Positions 13,068 through 20,305 of a DNA stretch of 46,473 bases are shown piece after piece. The notes below the pieces were generated by a model that had not been told where the DNA came from, searched no databases, and saw only the letters and a list, made by a program, of their open reading frames with translations. Both the position numbers and the translations under genes were made by a program. Every line of letters begins with the position of its first letter. Within the stretch, counting starts at the first letter, position 1. This stretch comes from a virus: positions 1 through 46,473 of IMG/VR virus record IMGVR_UViG_3300050343_000232, one strand, 5' to 3'.

Positions 13068-15626
13068 ATGGCAGAAAACAAAAGTTTTTATAGAAAAGCT
13101 GTAGATTATCTTCAGGCACCACCTCAAAGAACATTAGATGAAAAATCTTTTTTACAAAATAGTTCAGTAGACTCACAAGTCTTTGGATACAATACACAAT
13201 CAGGATTTATGCCTGACAAGTTGCTTAAAGAAATTGGCGATGGAACAGGTAACTCCGCTGTAGTTGCATGTCTTAATGTTTTAACAACTTCTTTCGCTGA
13301 ACCTAGATTAAAAGTATATAGAGAAACAAGCGAAAATGATTTTGAAGTTTTAGACAATCATCCTGTTACTCAACTTATTAATAGACCTAATCCTTACACA
13401 TCAGGTTCGTTACTAGCAAGTTATATGATCACAGCTTTAAATGCTGAAGGTAATGCTTATCTTTTAAAGAACAGAAATAAAAGCGGAAGAGTTGTAGAAC
13501 TTGTTCCACTAATTCCTAATTATGTAAAACCAAGAGGAAATGAAAAAGAATTAATTACTCACTATGAATATTATGTTAAAGATCCAAACTCAATAAATGC
13601 TAATGAGTTTTCTGTACTGCCTGCTTCAGAAGTAGTACATGTCCGACAAGGAATAGATCCAAACAATCATAGGAAAGGATTTGCTCCATTGAAAGCAGTC
13701 CTTAGGGAAATTTTAGGAGATGAAGCTGCAGGACAATACGCAGCTGCTTTGTTACATAACATGGCAGTACCTGGAGTTATTCTTTCTCCTAAAGATGACG
13801 CTATGGGTGGACCTAGCCAAGACGAGGCTGAAGCTATAGCTCAAATCTATAAACAAAAATTTGGTGGTTCGAACAGGGGTGCTCCGATGATACTTTCAGG
13901 TTCTATGGATGTGAAAGTTGTATCTTGGTCTCCTGAACAACTGAACCTTAACCAACTAAGGAGATTGCCTGAGGAAAGAGTTTCTGCTGTTCTTGGTGTT
14001 CCTGCTATTCTTGCAGGATTAGGAGCAGGTCTAGAAGCTGCTACCTATAACAACACTAGAGAGTTAAGAGAATTCTTTACTGAGCAGAAGTTAATTCCTC
14101 TGTGGCAAGTCGTTTCTAATGAAATTACAGCACAGCTATTACAAGCAGATTACACAAATGATAATAAAGTCGTTTGTAGATATGATTTAGGCGAAGTAAG
14201 AGCATTAGATGTAGACAAAGGCGAAATGTTTAAGAGAATGCAAACAGGTGTAGCAGGTGGTTGGATAACAGTTGCCGAAGCTAGAAAAGCTGTTGGGCTC
14301 GAATATGGAGATGAGCATGAAGTATTCTTAAGACCATTAAACCTTGAACCAACCAAAAAAGAAGATTATTTAGGAAGTCCTGAAGACGAACCTGAAATAG
14401 ATACAGGAGATGAAAGAGATCCTGATAACGAAGAATCAGATGTAATGGTAGAATCTTCTGCAAATTTCGAAATGGAAGAAAAAACTCTTTCTACACAAAC
14501 AATGCCTGTTGAAATAACTAGAGAAGGAGATATAGTGTCAACTCCAAGTTACTTAGATGAAGAAAAAGCACCTATTTCAGGAAAAGTTAAAAAAACACTT
14601 CAGAATAAAGTAAAAGAGCATAACGCAAAGAATCCAAAATTTAAAGCTAACTACAGAATGTTATCGGCTGTATTCAGAAGAGGTGTAGGAGCTTATCGTG
14701 GTAATCCTGCCTCAGTAAGAGGAAATGTAATGGGAGCAACCCAATGGGGAATAGCCAGAGTTAACGCGTTTATAAAAGGACTAAAAGGTTCTTTCCCTAG
14801 AAAACCATTTGATTTAGATCTGTTACCTGCAGGACATCCTAAAAGTTCAAAGTCAACAGATATGATTGACGAATTAAAAGTATCATTGGAGGAAGCAGAA
14901 ACTCTTAATGAAAGAATCTTTGAAACAGAAGCTGAGAATAGTAAAGCAGATTCTGTAAAGATTGGCGATGCTGTTAGTTGGTCAATTAATAAAGATCCAG
15001 ATCCACCTTCAACTATTCATGGTATTGTAACTTCTGTTAACAATGAGAAAAAAGAAGCAACCATGATGGTTTGGGCAATTATGGAAGATGGTTCACACAA
15101 AAAAACTGATAGAAGTGTAAAGCAACTTATTTCTAAACTCAGAATTATTTCCGACTTTAGAAATGATAATAAAGCACCAGGAGATACAAATTTTCCAAAT
15201 GCAGGCGACAATCAAAAGCTCAGTCTAAGTAATTCAGAATTTAGACAGTTCCCTGATTACGCTTACATAAAAAATCTAAAAGAAAACTATCCAAAAATAT
15301 GGAGGAGAGCAGGTAATGGAGGTAATCCACCTACTTCTTTCACAGGAAATGACGCTTTTAGAAATTGGACTAAATACAAAGCAGGAGACCGAAGTGCCTC
15401 AGTACTATCGTGGGTAAAAAGAAGAGAAGCATTTATGAGCAGACACCAAGGTAACACCCGACTCAATGGAACCATTGCGGTTATGAAGTGGGGCGGAGTT
15501 ACTAAGTCTGGAGTATCAGCTATGAAAAAAATAGTTAACGAGCAAAAGAAGAAAGACGATGCTCGGAATAAGAAAGCTGAACAGATCGTAGATCAAAGTG
15601 TTAAACTAAATAGTACAGACAATTAA
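13068..15626 (+). CDS. HK97-type portal protein with long C-terminal extension (852 aa)
   Basis: Residues 1 to about 435 match HK97-family portals: S-A-V-V-A-C-L-N near 64-71, N-H-P-V-T-Q-L-I-N-R-P-N (about 97-108), the long helix with N-L-N-Q-L-R-x-L-P-E-E-R, and G-V-P-A-I-L-A-G-L-G. The portal ring is the DNA entry gate at one capsid vertex. The other ~415 residues are unusual: an acidic linker, a block with R-R-G-V-G-A-Y-R-x-N-P (about 508-590), a Tudor/DUF2945-like segment starting K-I-G-D-A-V-S-W (about 631-700) and a terminal block with R-R-E-A-F-M-S-R-H and M-K-W-G-G (about 725-830). These recur in phage head genes, but the fusion to the portal is notable. Confidence 0.9.
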   Translation: MAENKSFYRKAVDYLQAPPQRTLDEKSFLQNSSVDSQVFGYNTQSGFMPDKLLKEIGDGTGNSAVVACLNVLTTSFAEPRLKVYRETSENDFEVLDNHPVTQLINRPNPYTSGSLLASYMITALNAEGNAYLLKNRNKSGRVVELVPLIPNYVKPRGNEKELITHYEYYVKDPNSINANEFSVLPASEVVHVRQGIDPNNHRKGFAPLKAVLREILGDEAAGQYAAALLHNMAVPGVILSPKDDAMGGPSQDEAEAIAQIYKQKFGGSNRGAPMILSGSMDVKVVSWSPEQLNLNQLRRLPEERVSAVLGVPAILAGLGAGLEAATYNNTRELREFFTEQKLIPLWQVVSNEITAQLLQADYTNDNKVVCRYDLGEVRALDVDKGEMFKRMQTGVAGGWITVAEARKAVGLEYGDEHEVFLRPLNLEPTKKEDYLGSPEDEPEIDTGDERDPDNEESDVMVESSANFEMEEKTLSTQTMPVEITREGDIVSTPSYLDEEKAPISGKVKKTLQNKVKEHNAKNPKFKANYRMLSAVFRRGVGAYRGNPASVRGNVMGATQWGIARVNAFIKGLKGSFPRKPFDLDLLPAGHPKSSKSTDMIDELKVSLEEAETLNERIFETEAENSKADSVKIGDAVSWSINKDPDPPSTIHGIVTSVNNEKKEATMMVWAIMEDGSHKKTDRSVKQLISKLRIISDFRNDNKAPGDTNFPNAGDNQKLSLSNSEFRQFPDYAYIKNLKENYPKIWRRAGNGGNPPTSFTGNDAFRNWTKYKAGDRSASVLSWVKRREAFMSRHQGNTRLNGTIAVMKWGGVTKSGVSAMKKIVNEQKKKDDARNKKAEQIVDQSVKLNSTDN

Positions 15627-15630
15627 GTTG

Positions 15631-15651
15631 ATACTGTCAAGTAAACAGTAT
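15631..15651. promoter_or_regulatory. ATACTGT/ACAGTAT hairpin between portal and protease
   Basis: A perfect 7-bp inverted repeat with a 7-base loop in the 50-base gap between the two genes. No T-run. Possible processing hairpin or operator. Confidence 0.4.
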
Positions 15652-15676
15652 TAATATAAAGAAGAGGTATAGGTTA

Positions 15677-16969
15677 ATGGATAAAGAAATCAAAAGTTTT
15701 GATCTTTCCATCAAAGAAGATGGAGAAGAGAAAGGTTCAGTTGAAGCTGTCTTTTCAGTTTACAACAATGTAGATAGCGATGGAGATGTAGTAGTCCCAG
15801 GTGCTGTCAAATCAGGATTTGCTAACAATCAAGTCCCTATGGTTTTTGCTCACAAGTGGGATCAACCAATCGGTAAAGGAGTCATAGAAGAAAAAAATGA
15901 TTCCGCAGTATTCAAAGGTTCATTCTTCATGGACACCGAAGCAGGGAAAGAAGCATACAATCTTGTCAAATCAATGGGCGACTTACAACAGTGGTCATTC
16001 GGATTTAGAGTCAATGATTCTGAAGTAGGAAAAGTTCAAAAAGATGATTCCGAAACACAAGCTCGATTCCTTAAAGACCTCACAGTATACGAAGTATCCC
16101 CTGTCTTAGTTGGTGCAAACCAAGAGACCTATACCCTCGCAATCAAAACAGGCGAAGATACAGTATACGAAGCAAAAGGCGAAGTAACTGAAGAAAAAGT
16201 TGCTTTAGACGAAGATGTTTTTGATAACGAAGAAGAAGCCATAAAAAGAGCAGAAGAGCTAGGTTGTGAAGGATCTCATATCCATGATATGGATGGTAAA
16301 GAAGTTTTCATGCCTTGTGCAACACACGAAGCTTACGAAAAGTTAGTTGCTAAAAAAGAAGCTGACATTGAAGAAGCTCCTGCTGAAGATGAAAAAGGTT
16401 ATGGCAATTGCGACTACAACGATTCAGGTAAGTGTGCAAAAGAAAAAGAAAAAGATTTAGAAGTTTCAAAGAGCGATTCCAGCATGACAGGAAAGCGTTT
16501 CTCTGAAGAAGTCAAAGATGTGCTTGCAGCATTAGATGACTTAATTTCAAGAACCAAAGCTATTGGTATCTTGAGAGAAAAGGATGGTAGGAAATTGTCA
16601 AAAGAAGCGACAACAGCATTAAGAGCGGTTCAAGATGATTTGAATGACGCTTGGGAAGAACTTGATGAAGTTATATCTCAAGTGGGTAAAGTACCTGAAG
16701 TCACTGATGAAATTGAAGCTATGGAAGAAGAAGCTCCTGTTACTGAAGAAGAAGCAACTGAAGTAGTCTCCGAAGAAGTATCTGAGGAAATTACAGAAGA
16801 TGTAGAAATTGAAGAAGCAGAAGTTGAAGTTGAAGTAGTTGAAGAAGAAGAAGTTTCCGAAGATGCAACTGAGGAAGAAGTAGATGATTCAATTGATGAA
16901 GTCATACTTCAAGCTCAAGTTCAAATGACAGAATCCCTTATAGCTGAACAAGAAATAGACGAAATATAA
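15677..16969 (+). CDS. HK97-family prohead protease with scaffold-like tail (430 aa)
   Basis: Residues 1-160 match the U35/HK97 protease fold: D-S-D-G-D-V-V-V-P-G-A near 33-43, catalytic His in A-H-K-W (H59) and catalytic Ser in Q-W-S-F-G-F (S107), then E-V-S-P-V-L-V-G-A-N. It cleaves scaffold and capsid N-termini during maturation. A small motif follows (E-E-A-x2-R-A-E-E-L-G-C-x-G-x-H at about 185-200, then M-P-C-A-T-H). A helical, extremely acidic C-terminus (about 340-430) probably acts as the scaffold. It sits between portal and capsid genes, as expected. Confidence 0.92.
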   Translation: MDKEIKSFDLSIKEDGEEKGSVEAVFSVYNNVDSDGDVVVPGAVKSGFANNQVPMVFAHKWDQPIGKGVIEEKNDSAVFKGSFFMDTEAGKEAYNLVKSMGDLQQWSFGFRVNDSEVGKVQKDDSETQARFLKDLTVYEVSPVLVGANQETYTLAIKTGEDTVYEAKGEVTEEKVALDEDVFDNEEEAIKRAEELGCEGSHIHDMDGKEVFMPCATHEAYEKLVAKKEADIEEAPAEDEKGYGNCDYNDSGKCAKEKEKDLEVSKSDSSMTGKRFSEEVKDVLAALDDLISRTKAIGILREKDGRKLSKEATTALRAVQDDLNDAWEELDEVISQVGKVPEVTDEIEAMEEEAPVTEEEATEVVSEEVSEEITEDVEIEEAEVEVEVVEEEEVSEDATEEEVDDSIDEVILQAQVQMTESLIAEQEIDEI

Positions 16970-16999
16970 AAAATTAAGCTAGATAAAAAGGAGAATATC

Positions 17000-18253
17000 G
17001 TGTCAGATATTAAAGATCTCCGAGAAAAGCTTGCTGCTAAAAGAGTAGAAATGAAAGAACTCTTCGAAGCTGCAGACGAAAATGGCAAGTACACCTCTGA
17101 TCAAAAAGAGGCAATTTCCACAAGAAATGAAGAACTTGCTAGTCTTGTAGAAGAAGTAAATCTTAAATCTGCTCAGGCAAAAAATGAGAAAGCTATGGAA
17201 ATAGACTCAGAGCCTGCAGAACAAGCTTATCAATCGGAAAAAGTTGCTCCAGCAGATCTTGGAAGTCAGTTTGTTAACACAGACGCTTACAAGAACTACA
17301 AGAGCAATGGTGTAAAGGGTATTGATTCTAAAGCTAACTTTAGCCCACTAGAATACAAAACTACTTTAACCACAACAGGATATCCACCAGAGGTTCTAAG
17401 AGCACCTGGTATATTGGAATCTGCTTTAAGAGACCCTAATAGCGTTATTAGTCTTTTCGATCAAATCGAAACAGACCAAAATGCTTATAGCTATCTTGAA
17501 GAAACTACATTCACAAACAACGCAGCAGAAGCTGCTGAAGGTGCGACTGTAGGAGAAGGTGCATTAGCCTTCACTGAGCAATCAGAATCCATCAGAAAAA
17601 TGGGCGTTTTCTTGCCTGTAACTGATGAACTATTGTCAGATGTTTCTGGTATTCAAGGATACATAAACTCAAGATTACAAACAATGATCAAACTTCGTTT
17701 GGACAGCCAACTTCTCGCTGGAGATGGTACTGCACCTAACTTAGAAGGATTATTAGACGCTGGAAAATCTAGCGTTGGCTCAACTGCTTTCGGTTCCTAC
17801 TCAGGAAACTTAGGTAGAATTGGAGCACTTTATGGAGCAATTACCGATATTCGTGTAAATGCTTTCGTAGAGCCAGACGCAATTGTTATGCACCCAAATG
17901 ATTGGAATGCAGTCGTAACAGACTTAACAGGATTTGCTGGAGATGCTACTGCAGGATATGCAGCTAATGTACCTCTTTTCATAGCTTCAGGAGCTATGGG
18001 CAACGCACCTGTTGCATCCATTTGGGGACTTAAAGTTGTTGCAACCACAGCTATACCAGAGAACACTGTTCTTGTTGGTAAGTTCGGTGGTGGCGATGCT
18101 GCTCAAGTAGTGATGAGAAATGGAATCGATTTGGCAATCTCAGATAGCCATAGCGATTTCTTTGTTAAAAATCAATTAGCTATTAGAGCAACAATGAGAG
18201 TCGGCTTCCCTGTTTACAGACAAGCTGCTTTCCACAAAATAACAGCATTCTAA
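17000..18253 (+). CDS. HK97-fold major capsid protein (417 aa)
   Basis: A GTG start is chosen for the AAAAGGAGAAT just upstream. Residues 1 to about 75 form the charged coiled-coil delta domain normally removed by the protease. The body has phage_capsid landmarks: Y-L-E-E-T-T-F, A-A-E-A-A-E-G-A, R-K-M-G-V-F-L-P-V-T-D-E-L-L, L-L-A-G-D-G-T and a C-terminal R-V-G-F-P-V-Y-R. It forms the icosahedral shell. A strong hairpin follows the gene. Confidence 0.95.
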   Translation: MSDIKDLREKLAAKRVEMKELFEAADENGKYTSDQKEAISTRNEELASLVEEVNLKSAQAKNEKAMEIDSEPAEQAYQSEKVAPADLGSQFVNTDAYKNYKSNGVKGIDSKANFSPLEYKTTLTTTGYPPEVLRAPGILESALRDPNSVISLFDQIETDQNAYSYLEETTFTNNAAEAAEGATVGEGALAFTEQSESIRKMGVFLPVTDELLSDVSGIQGYINSRLQTMIKLRLDSQLLAGDGTAPNLEGLLDAGKSSVGSTAFGSYSGNLGRIGALYGAITDIRVNAFVEPDAIVMHPNDWNAVVTDLTGFAGDATAGYAANVPLFIASGAMGNAPVASIWGLKVVATTAIPENTVLVGKFGGGDAAQVVMRNGIDLAISDSHSDFFVKNQLAIRATMRVGFPVYRQAAFHKITAF

Positions 18254-18267
18254 GGAATAGTTGTTAA

Positions 18268-18310
18268 TTAGTTTCAGTAAGGGGTAGTAACCCTGCCCCT
18301 TACGAACTAA
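18268..18310 (+). terminator. Hairpin after capsid gene
   Basis: GTAAGGGG pairs with CCCCTTAC around an 11-base loop, extended by TTAGTT/AACTAA. The following sequence is AT-rich with a short TTTTT, so partial termination or 3' stabilisation is likely. Confidence 0.65.
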
Positions 18311-18336
18311 ATAAATTTTTAAAAAAAAGGAAAATA

Positions 18337-18588
18337 ATGTCAGATTTTATGAAACCAAAGAAAAGTATTTGGAAATTAAGCGATGGAAAAATTTGGGAAG
18401 GCGACTTTGCTGATCTTCCTAAATCAGGTGCTTCTTTAATTGCTAAAGCAGGTAAAGAATATCCTACAGCATGGCTTAAAGAGCAAGGTTGGGGCGAGAA
18501 GAAAAAAGCTCCTGCTAAGAAAAAAGCTGCTCCAAAGAAAAAAGTAGAAAATAAAGCTGTAAAACCAAAAGACACAGAAGATAAGTAG
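18337..18588 (+). CDS. Small head protein with Lys/Ala-rich tail (83 aa)
   Basis: ATG with AAAAGGAAAATA upstream. The first ~55 residues form a small globular part (W-K-L-S-D-G-K-I-W-E-G-D). The last ~30 are Lys, Ala and Pro repeats resembling histone H1 tails. Between the capsid and connector genes, it could be a decoration, DNA-condensing or scaffold-type protein. No family recognised. Confidence 0.7.
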   Translation: MSDFMKPKKSIWKLSDGKIWEGDFADLPKSGASLIAKAGKEYPTAWLKEQGWGEKKKAPAKKKAAPKKKVENKAVKPKDTEDK

Positions 18589-18595
18589 GTCCTAA

Positions 18596-19282
18596 ATGGC
18601 ACTATGTACAGTATCTGATGTCGAGAAAGTACTTGGTGTAGATTTAGGCTCTACTGACGAATCCACAGTCACAAACTTATTAATTCCGACTGTGGAAGAC
18701 GCTATTGCAAACTTCGTTGGATACAACCCAAACTACACAGCAAGTATCACTGAAAAGTTTGATGGCGACAAAACCGAAGACTTATTTTTAAGTCGATCCC
18801 CTGTAGTATCAGTAACTTCTGTTACAGAAGATGGAACTACATTAAGTGAGGGAAACTCTAATGACTATGTTCTTTATTCAAAACTTGGAAGATTAAGAAA
18901 AGTTGGTAAAAACAAATGGTCAGCAGTTAGATTACAAAACATTACAGTAGTTTATACAGCAGGTTATTCAGATAGTGAAGCTTCAGCAGAAGATGTTCCT
19001 AGCGATATGAAATATGTTTGTGCAAGAGCTACAGGTAGACTTATTGTTTCAGCTTTATCTCTATCTTCACAACAAAGCACAGGAACTGTAAACACTAACC
19101 AAGCAGACAATACAACAGATAGTAAGTTTCAATTAGTAAGAAATGAAGGTATTGGAGATTACCAGGTAACTTATGAATCAGTATTAGATCAACTTAATGC
19201 AGATATTTTACAAGATGCAGATAGAAAAGTCCTAAGTAAGTATAAGAGGCAATACTTCACTTCTGCAGGTATACTAGACTAA
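18596..19282 (+). CDS. Head-tail connector (gp6-like adaptor) (228 aa)
   Basis: Fits the gp6/gp15-like adaptor pattern: a helical N-terminus with V-S-D-V-E-K-V-L-G, V-E-D-A-I-A-N-F-V-G-Y, a beta hairpin region with S-R-S-P-V-V-S-V-T-S-V and V-Y-T-A-G-Y, then helices beginning P-S-D-M-K-Y-V-C-A-R. Adaptors form the ring under the portal. It overlaps the next gene by one base. Confidence 0.82.
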   Translation: MALCTVSDVEKVLGVDLGSTDESTVTNLLIPTVEDAIANFVGYNPNYTASITEKFDGDKTEDLFLSRSPVVSVTSVTEDGTTLSEGNSNDYVLYSKLGRLRKVGKNKWSAVRLQNITVVYTAGYSDSEASAEDVPSDMKYVCARATGRLIVSALSLSSQQSTGTVNTNQADNTTDSKFQLVRNEGIGDYQVTYESVLDQLNADILQDADRKVLSKYKRQYFTSAGILD

Positions 19283-19473
19283 TGAGCGAATTAAAATTCC
19301 CTGATGGGACAAAGCGTGAAGATGCTGTCAACGAATTAATTGATGACGAGCAATTCAAGGAAGCAGTACTAAAACAATTCAATTACATGAGAATAAAAGG
19401 AATTAACTTAGTACAAGACGCAGATGATTTAGTAAATCTTTACTTAAAAATCTGTAAATCTTTCGAGAAGTAA
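19282..19473 (+). CDS. Hypothetical protein (63 aa)
   Basis: Starts on the overlap with the connector stop and ends on the overlap with the next gene. Acidic and helical, it begins with F-P-D-G-T and has no recognised family. Position suggests a small head or neck accessory. Confidence 0.7.
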   Translation: MSELKFPDGTKREDAVNELIDDEQFKEAVLKQFNYMRIKGINLVQDADDLVNLYLKICKSFEK

Positions 19474-19718
19474 TGGCTCGCTACGACTATAAGTGTTCTA
19501 AATGTGAACATGTATTCGAAGTACAACACTCAATACACGATGAACCAAAAATCAAATGTGAAAAAGAGAAGTGTAATACTATTTGTAAGAGACAAATTAG
19601 CTCTAGAGTTAATTTATATGGAACTGTTGGGATTGATTGGAATACTGATCCTTCTAAAGTTTCTCCATCTATGAGAGAAAAAGCAAGTAAAGCAGCCAAA
19701 AGAAAAGTACAGTTTTAA
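19473..19718 (+). CDS. FmdB-type zinc-ribbon protein (81 aa)
   Basis: The N-terminus M-A-R-Y-D-Y-K-C-S-K-C-E-H-V-F-E is typical of FmdB/CxxC_CxxC_SSSS zinc ribbons. Cys at 8, 11, 29 and 34 form the probable metal site (the second pair spaced C-x4-C), then a basic helix. Its structural or regulatory role in phage heads is not known. It ends immediately before the stop of a convergent minus-strand gene, with no spacer. Confidence 0.85.
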   Translation: MARYDYKCSKCEHVFEVQHSIHDEPKIKCEKEKCNTICKRQISSRVNLYGTVGIDWNTDPSKVSPSMREKASKAAKRKVQF

Positions 19719-19859
19719 TTACTCTTCTTCAAACCATTCTTTAGGAAATCCTTCGCTTCTTTTATCTTTCTCCCATTTCCACATTTCATAGCTAAAGATA
19801 ACTTTATCTATGAGTGAATCTATTAAATTTTTTATGGTTGAACTAAACCGAAACCACAT
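19719..19859 (-). CDS. Small aromatic/acidic protein (46 aa)
   Basis: Read on the minus strand from ATG (first base 19859) to TAA. It overlaps the upstream 80-aa gene by 28 bases in another frame. Composition is M-W-F-R-F at the start and a W-K-W-E-K-D-K-R ... E-W-F-E-E-E end. Short ORFs with this Trp-rich end are familiar in marine phage head regions, but I know no function. It is convergent with the FmdB-like gene. Confidence 0.6.
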   Translation of the reverse strand: MWFRFSSTIKNLIDSLIDKVIFSYEMWKWEKDKRSEGFPKEWFEEE

Positions 19860-20074
19860 GATCCATTTTCCTCTTCTTCAGTAGTGCAGTCTTCAGGTAT
19901 TCCTTCGTAACCATCGTGTCCATACTCATCACACCTAACACCATCACACCAATAGTTGTAAACTACTTCTTGTTGGTTGCCCATAGTGTGCATCATTTCT
20001 GAGAGCATACTCATTTCAAGAGCCATTTGCCCCCAACTTGTCATACCCATGACAATTACTAATGTACTAATCAT
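19832..20074 (-). CDS. Small Cys/Met-rich protein with hydrophobic start (80 aa)
   Basis: The first ~18 residues (M-I-S-T-L-V-I-V-M-G-M) could be a signal or membrane anchor. The middle is Met-rich. The C-terminal half carries C-D-G-V-R-C, C-T-T-E and C-G-F-G, four Cys in all, and is acidic. Export and disulfide bonding are possible. No family recognised. Confidence 0.6.
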   Translation of the reverse strand: MISTLVIVMGMTSWGQMALEMSMLSEMMHTMGNQQEVVYNYWCDGVRCDEYGHDGYEGIPEDCTTEEEENGSCGFGLVQP

Positions 20075-20203
20075 TTATTCTTCCTCTGTTTCTACATCAT
20101 CTTTATGAACTATTTCTACATCCATTGGAATGTGAATAGGTGGATCTATAAAATTTATATCTACAAATTCTCCACCACTGTTCAAGATAATTTTTATTTT
20201 CAT
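20075..20203 (-). CDS. Small acidic protein (42 aa)
   Basis: The ATG (first base 20203) follows the preceding minus-strand stop by one base-step, and its own stop abuts the next gene's ATG. A beta-rich start (M-K-I-K-I-I-L) is followed by proline and an acidic tail ending E-E-E. The head-to-tail packing supports translation; function unknown. Confidence 0.5.
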   Translation of the reverse strand: MKIKIILNSGGEFVDINFIDPPIHIPMDVEIVHKDDVETEEE

Positions 20204-20305
20204 TTATCTATCTATGACACCTGGGTGTAGGACTTGTGTCTTACTTATCCCCTGATATCTGTGTTTCTTTTTTGACTTCGCAGCTCTACGCTCTAATCTG
20301 TTCAT
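20204..20305 (-). CDS. Basic micro-protein (33 aa)
   Basis: Begins by overlapping the methyltransferase stop (ATGA) and ends directly before the next ATG. The first half is Arg/Lys-rich (R-L-E-R-R-A-A-K-S-K-K-K-H-R). Possibly nucleic-acid binding; supported by tight coupling only. Confidence 0.5.
   Translation of the reverse strand: MNRLERRAAKSKKKHRYQGISKTQVLHPGVIDR

Noticed and set aside
16678-16905. Minus-strand 75-codon Ser/Thr-rich frame
   Set aside because: Mirror of the acidic GAA/GAT-rich tail of the prohead protease; low-complexity shadow with no ribosome site.
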